63,173 bases of DNA from Oscillospiraceae bacterium. GTDB taxonomy: Bacteria; Bacillota; Clostridia; Oscillospirales; Ruminococcaceae. The stretch lies in assembly GCA_019424695.1 (NCBI GenBank), contig JAHYZA010000011.1:1-63173 (forward strand). Reading direction: 5' to 3'. The stretch's first letter is position 1; every line of letters begins with the position of its first letter. The notes under the pieces were generated by a model. The model did not search any database. It was given only the letters and a program-made list of their open reading frames with translations, and was not told where the DNA came from. Both the position numbers and the translations under genes were made by a program. Positions 8,286 through 17,770 of the stretch are shown here, piece after piece.

Positions 8286-9953
8286 TCACTGGGATTTTTC
8301 GATCAGTTCCCGCGCATTGGCAAGACTTAAATCAGTCACTTTATCGCCGGAAATCATTCGGGCCAGAACCTGAACTCGGCCATCCAGATCCAAGGTGTGG
8401 ATCTCAGTATAGGTGCGGTCCTGACGCACATTTTTCTGAATCAGAAGCTGGTTATCGGCAAAGGCAGCTACCTGGGGCGTATGGGTAATACAAAGGACCT
8501 GCCGTCCCTGTGCAGTCTGATGAAGCAGCTGCCCAATTCGGCCCGCGGCCAAACCGGAAACACCGGTGTCGATTTCATCATAAATGACTGTGGGAAGCGC
8601 ATCCCGGTCAGCCAGGGCACTTTTGAATGCCAGCATGATACGGGACAGCTCACCGCCGGAAGCGATTTTTGCCAGCGGTTTCGGTTCCTCGCCGGGGTTT
8701 GTGGAGATCAGAAACTCCACCGTATCCTGCCCGTGAGAAGAAAGCGGCCCCCGCGCGTGGCGGAGCGCAAACCGGATGCCCGGCATATTCAAAAACTCCA
8801 GTGCCGCTTTCATCTCTTTATTCATGGCCGTAAAGCCCTTCAAGCGGCTTTGCGTCAGGGCTTCAGCATCCTTCTTGGCACCCGCGTAAAGGGTCTGCAT
8901 CTGCGCTTTCAACGCTTCTATTTTTTGCCCGGAGGACTGAAAAGTTTCCAGTTCAGCAGCCGCCTGTTCCCGACGGGCCAACAATTCTTCCACGTCCATG
9001 CCGAACTTTTGTTTCAGTCGATACATCGTATCGAGACGGCTCTCGATCTGATCCAGTTCCGCCGGGTCAAAATCATAGGCATCCAGCCGATCCGCCAGAT
9101 CGGTGGCAAGCTCCCGGGCGGAATAGTACAGTTCCTGCAAGCGTTCCGACATAGACGCCAGGGTTTCATCCTGACGGGCAGCGCTTTGCATGCCCTCCAC
9201 AGCTCCACCCAGCAGATCCGCTGCACCGGCTTGCTCTCCTTCTTCGTCCCCGGCAAGGGCCGTATGTGCTGCTGTGATTCCCTGCAAGATGCTTTGCGCA
9301 TGTGTGATCACATTCTTGCGCTCCTGCAGCGTTTTTTCTTCTCCCGGCTGCAGCGCCGCCCCATCGATGGCGTCGATTTCCGCTTTTAGGTTATCGATCT
9401 TCCGCTGCTTGTCGGCCTCGTTGGCATTCAAGGCGTCCAACTGCCGCTTTACACTCACCAGTTCGCGATAACTCTGATAGTATCTGGAGAAAAGCGCTTT
9501 GTTCTGCGCATACTGGTCCAAAAGTCCCAGATGCAGGGCAGGATTCGTCAGCCCTTGACTGTCATGCTGCCCATGAATGGCCAACAAACCTGCAGAGACA
9601 TCTCGCACCACACTGGCTGTCGCGGGCATTCCATTGATTCGGCAGCTTCCTTTTCCCTCGGCATTGATTTCCCGATATAAAAGAAGATCATCCGAAGCCT
9701 CATAACCGCTTTTTTCCAATTTATCCTTAACGAATTCCGGTATACCTTCAAAAGTGGCCCAGATGCAGGCTTTCTGTGCGCCGCTGCGGACAAGCTCACG
9801 CGAGGTGCGGTTGCCCAGGATCGCGTTAATGGAATCAATCAGAATCGATTTTCCGGCGCCGGTTTCACCTGTCAAAACATTCAACCCGGGTGTAAAAGCT
9901 ACTTCTGCCTTTTCAATTACCGCAACATTTTCAATTTTCAGGTTTGCCAGCAT
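8286..9953 (-). CDS. recN: DNA repair protein RecN
   Basis: SMC-like ATPase acting early in double-strand break repair. Walker A GETGAGKS near residue 33, an ABC signature region KPLAKIASGGELSR, and Walker B VIYDEIDTGVSG in the C-terminal part, separated by a long coiled-coil middle rich in E, Q, A and L. From the chosen ATG (9953, MLANLKIENVAVIEK) the protein is 555 aa, normal. That start has an AGGGGAGGGG site; the frame continues upstream to 10022 but that part overlaps nothing meaningful. Last gene of the long housekeeping operon. Confidence 0.95.
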   Translation of the reverse strand: MLANLKIENVAVIEKAEVAFTPGLNVLTGETGAGKSILIDSINAILGNRTSRELVRSGAQKACIWATFEGIPEFVKDKLEKSGYEASDDLLLYREINAEGKGSCRINGMPATASVVRDVSAGLLAIHGQHDSQGLTNPALHLGLLDQYAQNKALFSRYYQSYRELVSVKRQLDALNANEADKQRKIDNLKAEIDAIDGAALQPGEEKTLQERKNVITHAQSILQGITAAHTALAGDEEGEQAGAADLLGGAVEGMQSAARQDETLASMSERLQELYYSARELATDLADRLDAYDFDPAELDQIESRLDTMYRLKQKFGMDVEELLARREQAAAELETFQSSGQKIEALKAQMQTLYAGAKKDAEALTQSRLKGFTAMNKEMKAALEFLNMPGIRFALRHARGPLSSHGQDTVEFLISTNPGEEPKPLAKIASGGELSRIMLAFKSALADRDALPTVIYDEIDTGVSGLAAGRIGQLLHQTAQGRQVLCITHTPQVAAFADNQLLIQKNVRQDRTYTEIHTLDLDGRVQVLARMISGDKVTDLSLANARELIEKSQ

Positions 9954-9985
9954 AGGCCAGCCCCTCCCCTGTTTTGCTACCGCAC

Positions 9986-10456
9986 TCAGCCGCGGCGGGC
10001 GTACTGCTGCAAAGCCCTGCAAATTTCAGCCGCATCTTCCTCGGTACGCATCAGAATGAAAAACGTATCATCGCCGGAAAGAGTCCCGACAACATTATTC
10101 CATTGCTTGGCATCAAAGACTTCACAGGCTGCATTTGCCATACCGGAAAAACATTTGACCAGCACCATGTGGCCCGCATAATCTACCTTCAGCACTGATT
10201 CACGAAAAATCATCTCAAAACGGCTGGGCGAATGGGTCACCTTGCCGGAAGCTGCCGCCGGCATATAACGATAACGGCCATCGGAATCTGCCACTTTTAC
10301 CAGCTGCAAATCACGGATATCCCGGGACACCGTTGCCTGTGTTACATCAAACCCCTCTTCCCGTAGATGAGAAAGAAGGTCTTCCTGTCTGTCAATGGGA
10401 TGCTTTTCAATCAAATCCAAAATTGCCTGATGGCGTGCACTTTTCATCGGAATCAT
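9986..10456 (-). CDS. argR: Arginine repressor ArgR
   Basis: 156 aa transcriptional regulator of arginine metabolism. N-terminal winged helix with RQEDLLSHLREEGFDVTQATVSRDI, followed by a C-terminal oligomerisation/arginine-binding domain containing GTLSGDDTFFILMR. Start ATG directly follows the nadK stop (TGA ATG) with GAGGAG a few bases upstream. The order nadK-argR-recN is conserved in Clostridia and Bacilli. Confidence 0.94.
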   Translation of the reverse strand: MIPMKSARHQAILDLIEKHPIDRQEDLLSHLREEGFDVTQATVSRDIRDLQLVKVADSDGRYRYMPAAASGKVTHSPSRFEMIFRESVLKVDYAGHMVLVKCFSGMANAACEVFDAKQWNNVVGTLSGDDTFFILMRTEEDAAEICRALQQYARRG

Positions 10457-11302
10457 TCATCTCCTCATTAGCTTATTTTCTATCGCACAAAACTGTTCGG
10501 ATTCTTGGAAGGTAATCAATTGCAGCTTTCCAGGCGCTGCGGTAACACAGATTTTCTCTCCTGGTAAAAGCGCATGCCGTGGGCCACTGTCTGCACAGGC
10601 GTAACAGGTATCCCGGTTTTCTGTGTCGGCTACGATCTCCAGCGTACGGTTTGCCGCAAAGACAAGCGGTGCTGTATGTACATTGTGGGCACAGACCGGA
10701 GTCAGTACCATCACATCCGCAAGACCATCCAAAACCGGTCCTCCTGCAGAGAAAGAGTATGCCGTAGACCCTGTCGGTGTTGCGAGAATCAGGCCGTCGC
10801 TGCGATAGCTGCTGACAAAACAACCGTCACAGTACACACTGTAATCCATCGGGTGCATGCGGGTATCGCCAAAAACCACCACATCATTGATGGCCTCGGC
10901 TTTCCATCCTTCCTGCGGCATACAGGCAGACAAGAGACCGCGTTTGGTGAGCATATACTTTCTATCTGCCAAACGCCGCAGTTTTTCCGGCATTTCCTCC
11001 ACTTCACAAGTAGCAAGGAATCCTGTTCTGCCCAGATTCACACCCAAAACAGGCTTACCGGATCGCACACAGGCATGCCCGCTGCGCAGTAACGTGCCAT
11101 CTCCGCCAATCGTCAGCACTGCATCAGCCTGAGAGTAAGCCGTTTCTTCCGGCAAAACCGTAACTTCCGGGAAAGACGCCGGCCATGCAACCTCCTCCGT
11201 GATCAGGACCTGCACACCATACTGCCTTAACAGGGCGGCTGCACGGCATGTCACAGCCAGATCATGATCTTTCGTCGGGTTCGGAATCAGCAAGACCACC
11301 AT
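10457..11302 (-). CDS. nadK: NAD kinase
   Basis: Phosphorylates NAD to NADP. Diagnostic GGDGTLL motif near residue 67, the LGRTGFLA segment, the NDVV motif and the GSTAYSFSAGGP catalytic loop are present. I chose the ATG at 11302 (MVVLLIPNPTK; 281 aa) because GAAAGGAAG lies 7 bases ahead; an in-frame TTG at 11323 would overlap the tlyA stop. Located between tlyA and argR, as usual. Confidence 0.94.
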   Translation of the reverse strand: MVVLLIPNPTKDHDLAVTCRAAALLRQYGVQVLITEEVAWPASFPEVTVLPEETAYSQADAVLTIGGDGTLLRSGHACVRSGKPVLGVNLGRTGFLATCEVEEMPEKLRRLADRKYMLTKRGLLSACMPQEGWKAEAINDVVVFGDTRMHPMDYSVYCDGCFVSSYRSDGLILATPTGSTAYSFSAGGPVLDGLADVMVLTPVCAHNVHTAPLVFAANRTLEIVADTENRDTCYACADSGPRHALLPGEKICVTAAPGKLQLITFQESEQFCAIENKLMRR

Positions 11303-11319
11303 GGGCGTCTTCCTTTCTG

Positions 11320-12141
11320 TCAATGCAAATTGGGTGCTTTATCCAGAGTTTCGTGGGCCGTCCGGACCACTTCCTCGATCCGGCCTTCCGGCAGCGGCTG
11401 CGGCGTATCACAGTGCTGCACATACATGAGAAATTCAATATTGCCTTCCGGTCCCTTGATGGGGGAAAAATCCAACCCGGCCGCCGTAAAATGATTGGCA
11501 AGAGCGTACCCCTGTGCCATTTCCAGCACTTCGCAGTGGGTGGCCGGGTCGCGCACAACGCCTTTTTTTCCAACTTTCTCTCGGCCCGCTTCAAACTGAG
11601 GTTTTACCAGACATACTCCGACTGCATCCGGCGTACAGATCTGATCCGCCACCGGGAAGATATGCTTGAGTGAAATGAACGACACATCGACACTGAAAAA
11701 CGCAATCTGTTCTGTCAAGTCATTTGGCTTTACATTGCGGATGTTGGTACGTTCCATGTTAACGACCCGCTCATCCGTCCGCAGGCTCCATGCAAGCTGC
11801 CCGTAGCCGACATCCACGGCATAGACCTTCACAGCACCATTCTGTAGCATACAGTCCGTGAAGCCGCCGGTAGACGCACCAATATCCATGCAGACTTTGC
11901 CGTCCGGGCGCATGGGAAAGACCTGCATGGCTTTTTCCAGCTTCAATCCGCCCCGGCTCACGTATCCGATATCGTGACCGCGGACTTCCACCTTGGCATC
12001 TTCCGCGATCATTTCCCCTGCCTTATCTACCTTTTGCTCATTGACGAAAACGATACCTGACATAATCAATGCCTTGGCACGTTCCCGGCTCTGGGCAAGC
12101 CCTTTCTGACACAAATATTGATCCAGGCGGATCTTACTCAT
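11320..12141 (-). CDS. tlyA: TlyA-family rRNA (cytidine-2'-O)-methyltransferase
   Basis: 273 aa. N-terminal S4 RNA-binding domain (KIRLDQYLCQKGLAQSRERA) followed by an FtsJ-like Rossmann methyltransferase fold with SAM motif DIGASTGGFTDCML near residue 90. Older annotations call it hemolysin A; family knowledge points to 16S/23S rRNA methylation. ATG overlaps the dxs stop by 4 bases. Confidence 0.93.
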   Translation of the reverse strand: MSKIRLDQYLCQKGLAQSRERAKALIMSGIVFVNEQKVDKAGEMIAEDAKVEVRGHDIGYVSRGGLKLEKAMQVFPMRPDGKVCMDIGASTGGFTDCMLQNGAVKVYAVDVGYGQLAWSLRTDERVVNMERTNIRNVKPNDLTEQIAFFSVDVSFISLKHIFPVADQICTPDAVGVCLVKPQFEAGREKVGKKGVVRDPATHCEVLEMAQGYALANHFTAAGLDFSPIKGPEGNIEFLMYVQHCDTPQPLPEGRIEEVVRTAHETLDKAPNLH

Positions 12142-14012
12142 TTCTGTTTCTCCTTTACGTGAGCCAGCACATCTGCAGTTAATGCTGCCGCATCCAGCCC
12201 CTGATCACGGCGCAGTTGCGGCACGTTGGCATGCAGTAAGTGGGTATTATCCACAGCCCGCAACAGGAAGGTTCCGTTCCATCCCGATTGTTGCAACGCA
12301 AAGCACAGCTGTTCTCCAATGCTTCCGGTGCGAATGGAATCCTCTGCAAAAAGGATGACATCATAACGCTTGAGTTTTTCACAGATGCCTTCCGGCAGTG
12401 GATACAGGCGTACCAGTTTAAAGCAATCAGCCGGAACATGGTTTTGCTGCAGCAGGTCACATGCAGCAATGATTTCTTCTGCCTGTGCACCGTAACTTAC
12501 CAGTGCGACACGTGCACCTTCCCGCGTTTCGATCTGGTCAAACAGGTTGCCGCTGCACCCCAGGGCTGCCAGTGCCGGCTTCTGCTCGCCACGTGCATAT
12601 CGTATCATCCGCGGGCCACGTGCCTCACAGACCAGATAGCGCAGCCAGTATTTCAGTTCATCATAGTTGGCCGGTGCATAGACCGGAATACCGATCTGGC
12701 TGAAAAAGGCGGTGTCATAGATTCCCTGATGCGTCTCACCGTCACCGGGGACCAATCCGGCACGGTCCACGGCAAACAGAACATCCAGCTTCATAAGGTT
12801 GACATCATGAATGATCTGGTCGTAGGCGCGCTGGAAAAATGTGGAATAAATCGCCACTACCGGCAGCAGACCCTGACTGGCCAATCCTGCGGCAAAGCTG
12901 ACGGCGTGCTCTTCTGCCATACCCACATCAAAGAAGCGGTCCACATGTGCATGCTTAAAGAAGTTCAGGCCGGTACCATACTTCATGGCTGCCGTTATAG
13001 CGCAAAGGCGCGGTTCCTGATCGCCCAACTCTGCAAGGGCGGAGCCGAATACCGTGGAAAAAGAATCCTTGGGGGAAAGTTCCGGGTCCGTCAGATGATT
13101 GAGATCGATGGAAGAAACCGCATGGAATTCGCCGGGATTTTCCTCCGCCTGTTTGAGTCCTTTCCCTTTCTGGGTGACCACATGCAGAAAGATGGGGGCA
13201 AACTGTTCCCGGAGATTCGTCAGCATATGCTCCAGTGCAATAACATCGTGCCCATCCACCGGGCCGATGTACTGGAAGCCCATTTCCTCGAACATCGTGG
13301 AATGGTAGATTCCGCGGCGAACAAGCTGTTTGCCGCCTTGAAGCATTTTTACCAGTGCGTTCCCCACAAGCGGGATACTGTCCAGCATTGTTTCCATCTG
13401 CGCCTTGGCATGGAAATACTTCGGATCGGTACGCAGCTTGGTAAGATAATTGGCCATCTGACCGACATTTTTGGAAATTGACATCTTATTGTCATTGAGA
13501 ATGACAATAAGATTGTTCAGCTTACTGACGTTGTTCATGCCCTCATAGACCATGCCGCCGGTAAAAGCGCCATCACCCACGATAACGACGACCTTCCCCG
13601 GTTCGTTTTTGATCTTTTTGGCACGGGCAATGCCGATTGCTGTAGAAAGTGCCGCGCTACCGTGTCCTGCAATAAAGGTATCGCAATTGCTTTCCTTCGG
13701 ATTGGGAAAACCCGAAATACCTTCTTTCTGCCGCAATGCCGCGAAGCCTGCACGGCGTCCGGTCAGCAGTTTATGGGTGTAGCACTGATGTCCTACATCA
13801 AACAAAATTTTATCCTGGGGCAGATCCAATGTCCGGTGCAGTGCAACGGTCAGTTCCACAACACCGAGGTTGGAGGAAAGATGTCCTCCCGTAGAGGACA
13901 CACTTTGGATCAAGAACTGTCGGATTTCTTCACACAACTGGGGAAGATCACGCTCTGCCAACAATTTCACATCGCCCGGCGCCTGAATACGCTCTAACAG
14001 GGGATAAGCCAT
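12138..14012 (-). CDS. dxs: 1-deoxy-D-xylulose-5-phosphate synthase
   Basis: Thiamine-diphosphate enzyme condensing pyruvate and glyceraldehyde-3-phosphate, first step of the MEP isoprenoid pathway. Typical motifs: GHQCYTHKLLTGR, the ThDP-binding VVIVGDGAFTGGM with a downstream NDNKMSISKN, and the transketolase middle domain MAEEHAVSFAAGLA. 624 aa, normal. It is in the same operon as ispA, so the operon supplies and extends isoprenoid units. Start ATG has GAGGTG upstream. Confidence 0.96.
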   Translation of the reverse strand: MAYPLLERIQAPGDVKLLAERDLPQLCEEIRQFLIQSVSSTGGHLSSNLGVVELTVALHRTLDLPQDKILFDVGHQCYTHKLLTGRRAGFAALRQKEGISGFPNPKESNCDTFIAGHGSAALSTAIGIARAKKIKNEPGKVVVIVGDGAFTGGMVYEGMNNVSKLNNLIVILNDNKMSISKNVGQMANYLTKLRTDPKYFHAKAQMETMLDSIPLVGNALVKMLQGGKQLVRRGIYHSTMFEEMGFQYIGPVDGHDVIALEHMLTNLREQFAPIFLHVVTQKGKGLKQAEENPGEFHAVSSIDLNHLTDPELSPKDSFSTVFGSALAELGDQEPRLCAITAAMKYGTGLNFFKHAHVDRFFDVGMAEEHAVSFAAGLASQGLLPVVAIYSTFFQRAYDQIIHDVNLMKLDVLFAVDRAGLVPGDGETHQGIYDTAFFSQIGIPVYAPANYDELKYWLRYLVCEARGPRMIRYARGEQKPALAALGCSGNLFDQIETREGARVALVSYGAQAEEIIAACDLLQQNHVPADCFKLVRLYPLPEGICEKLKRYDVILFAEDSIRTGSIGEQLCFALQQSGWNGTFLLRAVDNTHLLHANVPQLRRDQGLDAAALTADVLAHVKEKQK

Positions 14013-14045
14013 TTTTCAGCACCTCGCAGTCGTTTTTATACATTC

Positions 14046-14513
14046 TTACACCATGGGCATAACAAAACCCAGCACAATGCCCAACACTGCACCGGTCAGA
14101 ACTTCGATCGGCGTATGGCCAACCATTTCTTTCAGCTTTTTGCCGCCCAAAAAGGGAAAAGACGCCGCCCCCTGGTCCATCCATTCGTTGAACATACGAT
14201 TCAGAAGTTTTGCCTGTTCACCGGTTTCATAGCGAACGCCCATGGCATCGTACATGACGATAATGGACAGAACGGCCGCTATGGCAAACTGCGACGAACT
14301 CACACCGCAATAGCGTCCGGTCGCAACCACCATAGCACAGACGGTGGCCGAGTGGGAACTGGGCATACCACCTGCGCCCCATATCCGTTCCGCAATAAAG
14401 CGGCGGAAAGTAAACAGATTCAGAAGTACTTTGATCAGCTGTGCCAGCAAAGAGGCGCAAAGTGCTGTTACCAGCACAAAATTCCAACTCAAAGCAGTAT
14501 GCAGCAATGTCAT
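14046..14513 (-). CDS. DUF212 / divergent PAP2-family membrane protein (YuiD-like)
   Basis: 155 aa integral membrane protein related to acid phosphatase/vanadium haloperoxidase proteins. Key family segment GAGGMPSSHSATVCA near residue 48, GVRYETGEQAKLLN, and GHTPIEVLTGAVLGI at the C-terminus; about four hydrophobic segments. Its place between ispA and dxs suggests a role with polyprenyl phosphates, but the function is unproven. Confidence 0.85.
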   Translation of the reverse strand: MTLLHTALSWNFVLVTALCASLLAQLIKVLLNLFTFRRFIAERIWGAGGMPSSHSATVCAMVVATGRYCGVSSSQFAIAAVLSIIVMYDAMGVRYETGEQAKLLNRMFNEWMDQGAASFPFLGGKKLKEMVGHTPIEVLTGAVLGIVLGFVMPMV

Positions 14514-14524
14514 AGGTCACATCC

Positions 14525-15412
14525 TTATTTTTTCCGTTGCAGCAAGTCGGAAGCCAGCAACGCCAAGAAGTCTGTCTTCTCCCCTAACTTTTGCAAAGCG
14601 GCCAGTGCCGTTTCATTATGGCGCTCCGCCAACTGGCGCGCACCACCCAGACCGTACAGAGAAACAAACGTAGTCTTGTCATTTTCCGCATCACTGCCCA
14701 CTGGTTTTCCCAATTCTTCCGTGGTAGATGTTACATCCAGAATATCATCCACAATCTGAAACACCAGTCCAAGCTCTGCTGCATAACACTGCAACGCTTC
14801 CCGCGTGGCAGCGTCTGCCTCACCCGCCGCACAACCGAGTTCTGCAGCCGCCAAAATCAGCGCGCCGGTTTTATGCGCATGCAATTCCAACAGCTGTTGC
14901 TCTGTGGCCGCCTGTGTCTCGTATTTCTTATCCAGCTCCTGGCCGTACAACATGCCGCGAGCACCGCCCGCCTTTGCCAGAACCGCAGCCGCCTGACAGC
15001 GGCTTTCAGCAGGCAAATCAGCGTGGGCGATCACTTCAAAGGCAGCGGTTACCAGCGCGTCCGCAGCCAGAAGCGCCGTAGCTTCCCCGTACTGCTTGTG
15101 ACAGCTGGGCCGTCCGCGGCGGAAATCATCGTTATCCATGCAGGGCATATCGTCATGAATCAAAGAGTAGCAATGCAGCATTTCCAGTGCACAAGCATAA
15201 TCCAGTGCAAGGTTTGCCGGCTTGCCGCTCAAGGTACAGGCAGCCAGCGCCAATACCGCACGGACACGCTTTCCGCCGCCCAGAAGGCTGTAACGAGCCG
15301 CCTGTCCGATCTGTGCCTGGTGCGGAAGATAAAGCTCACACAGCTGCACAAGTCGTTCTTCTGTCATTTGCGCCCATTGCGCAAAGCAGGCACGATATTC
15401 TTCCCGTGTCAT
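14525..15412 (-). CDS. ispA: Polyprenyl (farnesyl/geranylgeranyl) diphosphate synthase
   Basis: Head-to-tail prenyltransferase building farnesyl or geranylgeranyl diphosphate. First aspartate-rich motif HDDMPCMDND near residue 84 and second FQIVDDILD near 215, GGGKRVRAVL near 48. 295 aa matches short-chain synthases. It overlaps the xseB stop by 4 bases (ATGA), and sits 11 bases before the DUF212 gene. Chain length cannot be fixed from what I see. Confidence 0.93.
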   Translation of the reverse strand: MTREEYRACFAQWAQMTEERLVQLCELYLPHQAQIGQAARYSLLGGGKRVRAVLALAACTLSGKPANLALDYACALEMLHCYSLIHDDMPCMDNDDFRRGRPSCHKQYGEATALLAADALVTAAFEVIAHADLPAESRCQAAAVLAKAGGARGMLYGQELDKKYETQAATEQQLLELHAHKTGALILAAAELGCAAGEADAATREALQCYAAELGLVFQIVDDILDVTSTTEELGKPVGSDAENDKTTFVSLYGLGGARQLAERHNETALAALQKLGEKTDFLALLASDLLQRKK

Positions 15413-15624
15413 ACGTTTTCTCCTGTTTTCTGGGCCAGTTCCTCATCGATCTCATCCACCCGGAGTTTGGCAGCGTCCAGAGTCTGTTTGCAATAGGCAA
15501 TCAGATTGGCTGCCTCTGCATACAGCTTGACCGACTGGGCCAAAGGTGTTGTGTCATCCTGTAAAACGGCCAAGAGCTCCTGGAGGCGCTGCATGCCCTC
15601 TTCAAACGATTTCGGCTGTTTCAT
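15409..15624 (-). CDS. xseB: Exodeoxyribonuclease VII small subunit
   Basis: 71 aa helical protein with the family pattern SFEEGMQRLQELLAVLQ and KLYAEAANLIAYCKQTLDAA. Overlaps both neighbours (xseA stop, ispA start) by 4 bases, so it is translationally coupled with its partner subunit. Confidence 0.92.
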   Translation of the reverse strand: MKQPKSFEEGMQRLQELLAVLQDDTTPLAQSVKLYAEAANLIAYCKQTLDAAKLRVDEIDEELAQKTGENV

Positions 15625-16844
15625 TGCCCGTGGCTCCCTTGTTTCTCAATTTTCTGTACACGCTGCACCGTGCACGCAGCTTCTGCCCGTGCGCCCTGCA
15701 AAGTAATCTGCTGACCCGGTTTTAATTCTTCCACCGGATGCACCATACCGCCGCGTTTGACAATTGTATATCCGCGCGCAAGCACGCCGTAGGGATTGAG
15801 CGACTCTGCCAATGTGGCCGACGAACGCAACGCTGAGCCGGACTGTGCCATCCGCTGCTGCTGCGCCATCCGGATCATGTCACACATACGATGTACTTCC
15901 TGCGCATGCCGTGCCAATCTTTGCCTTTCATGTTGCTGACTCTGACGCACAGCAGCCATTGTAAATTTATTATAGCATATTTGAATACGATTCTGTATAT
16001 TTTTTTGAATATTCTCCTGCAAAACGGATAGTTTTTGCAACATTTCTCCCCGATCGGGAACGCAAAGTTCGGCCGCTGCCGACGGCGTAGGGGCGCGCAA
16101 GTCCGCCACATAATCGAGGATGGTTGTATCGATCTCATGCCCGACGGCAGACACCACCGGTTTGCGGCAGGCCGCCGCAGCCCGTGCAATTCGCTCACTG
16201 TTAAAGATCCAGAGATCTTCCTTACTTCCGCCACCCCGTGTGACGAGAATCAGGTCCGGACGCTCATCCCGATCAAGAGCCTGAATGCCGGCCACAATAC
16301 TGCGCTCAGCCTCCAGCCCCTGCACATTGACCGGAGCCAACAGCAGTTTGACCAGCGGCCAGCGGCGGGCAATTACGTTCTGCACATCCTGCCAGGCCGC
16401 ACCCGTTTTACTTGTCACAACGCCAATACAATGGGGCACAGGCGGCAGCGGGCGCTTGCGTTCCGGTGCAAAGAGTCCTTCCGTTTCCAGCTTTTTATAC
16501 AAAGCATCAAACGCCATCTGCGCTGCACCGGCGCCAAACGGACGCATATAATCCACATAAAGCTGGAACGCACCGTCCCGCTCGTAGATCGTGGCGTGCC
16601 CATACGCGAGGACCAGCATGCCATTCTGCGGTTCAAAGTTCAGAAGGCGTGCCTGATTGCGAAACATAACCCCTTTTACGCTGGCGCTTTCATCTTTCAG
16701 ATTGAAATAGAGGTGGCCACTTTTATAATGGCGTGTAAAGCCGGAAATTTCTCCGCAAACGATCAGGTTGTTCAGCGGTTCACACTGTGCGAGGAAATCT
16801 TTCGCCAAACGATTGAGTGTCGTTACGTTGATGAAATCGGCCAT
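15621..16844 (-). CDS. xseA: Exodeoxyribonuclease VII large subunit
   Basis: Nuclease subunit degrading single-stranded DNA. N-terminal OB fold (NLIVCGEISGFTRHYKSGH), central catalytic domain with GVVTSKTGAAWQD and the RGGGSKEDLW motif, AVGHEIDTTI, then a helical C-terminal region. 407 aa, slightly short but complete. Its start lies inside the end of the preceding TsaD-like gene (22-base overlap). Confidence 0.94.
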   Translation of the reverse strand: MADFINVTTLNRLAKDFLAQCEPLNNLIVCGEISGFTRHYKSGHLYFNLKDESASVKGVMFRNQARLLNFEPQNGMLVLAYGHATIYERDGAFQLYVDYMRPFGAGAAQMAFDALYKKLETEGLFAPERKRPLPPVPHCIGVVTSKTGAAWQDVQNVIARRWPLVKLLLAPVNVQGLEAERSIVAGIQALDRDERPDLILVTRGGGSKEDLWIFNSERIARAAAACRKPVVSAVGHEIDTTILDYVADLRAPTPSAAAELCVPDRGEMLQKLSVLQENIQKNIQNRIQICYNKFTMAAVRQSQQHERQRLARHAQEVHRMCDMIRMAQQQRMAQSGSALRSSATLAESLNPYGVLARGYTIVKRGGMVHPVEELKPGQQITLQGARAEAACTVQRVQKIEKQGSHGQ

Positions 16845-17770
16845 GCGTGGTTCTCCTTGGCTGCCAGCACCGAAACGCCAATCGCATTATCGCTGGCAAA
16901 TTTTCCCGGGACAAAATGTGCTTTCGGCACCCGATTGGTCACATACATCCTGATGAGATCGCTGCTCATGACGCCGCCCGCAAACACCACCGGAAGCCCG
17001 GGATACTGTTGCAAAGCCGCATTCGCCATGCGAACCAGAGTCTCTCCGATACACAAAAGGCAGTATTTGCAAACATAGGGGGCCGGTTTCCCTTCTGCCA
17101 GCAGCTTGGTGCACTGATTTTCCAATCCCGAAAGACTGCATTCCATTCCTCGCACACTCACTTTTGGATGAACCTTTTCTGTGCACAGTGCTGCCTGCTC
17201 ACTGACATAAGTGCCGGCCGGGAACGGATATCCCAGTTTGACTCCCAGTCTGTCAACCGCCTGACCGGCATACAGATCGTTGCTGGTGCCAAGCGGAACA
17301 ATGCTATCGGCCCCGTGGCACACCAGTAAATCCGTAGTGCCGCCGGAAACATGAAACACCAGGGCATCCTCTGCAAAGAGAGCATATTCCCCGGTTGCAT
17401 ACAGCGCCGCCGCAATATGCCCCTGCTGGTGCGTTGTTTGAACCAGCGGGATTTTTCTGGCCAGGGAAAAAGCGGTGGCTACATTGATTCCTGCCAGAAA
17501 ACATGGCATATAAGAACCTTCTACAGGACGCGGCCGTGCGGAAACGCCAATCGCTTGAATCCGGGAAAAGTCCGCCTGTTCGGACAGCTCCTTCAGAAGC
17601 TGCGGCAGCGCCTGGGTATGATGAAACAAGGCGTCACTTTGCCGCAGCCCCATCTGGCCGGCCTTGACTGGCAAAAACTTTTTGCAATCACAAACAACCT
17701 CTCCGGCCTTTGTGTCAAACACAGCCAGAGAGGTTGCATAATTGCTGGTATCGATTCCCAGCGTCAGCAT
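16823..17770 (-). CDS. TsaD-like (peptidase M22/ASKHA) protein, second paralogue type
   Basis: 315 aa ASKHA-fold protein resembling TsaD, the tRNA t6A enzyme. ATP-binding start LGIDTSNYATSLAVFD, the metal region HQQGHIAAAL, FHVSGGTTDLL and VVFAGGVMSSDLI are visible. It is more divergent than a normal TsaD and sits between nusB and xseA, where many Clostridia carry such a second TsaD-like gene; a true tsaD is expected elsewhere. The real role is not known. It overlaps nusB by 7 bases and xseA by 22, so it is fixed in this operon. Confidence 0.75.
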   Translation of the reverse strand: MLTLGIDTSNYATSLAVFDTKAGEVVCDCKKFLPVKAGQMGLRQSDALFHHTQALPQLLKELSEQADFSRIQAIGVSARPRPVEGSYMPCFLAGINVATAFSLARKIPLVQTTHQQGHIAAALYATGEYALFAEDALVFHVSGGTTDLLVCHGADSIVPLGTSNDLYAGQAVDRLGVKLGYPFPAGTYVSEQAALCTEKVHPKVSVRGMECSLSGLENQCTKLLAEGKPAPYVCKYCLLCIGETLVRMANAALQQYPGLPVVFAGGVMSSDLIRMYVTNRVPKAHFVPGKFASDNAIGVSVLAAKENHAWPISST

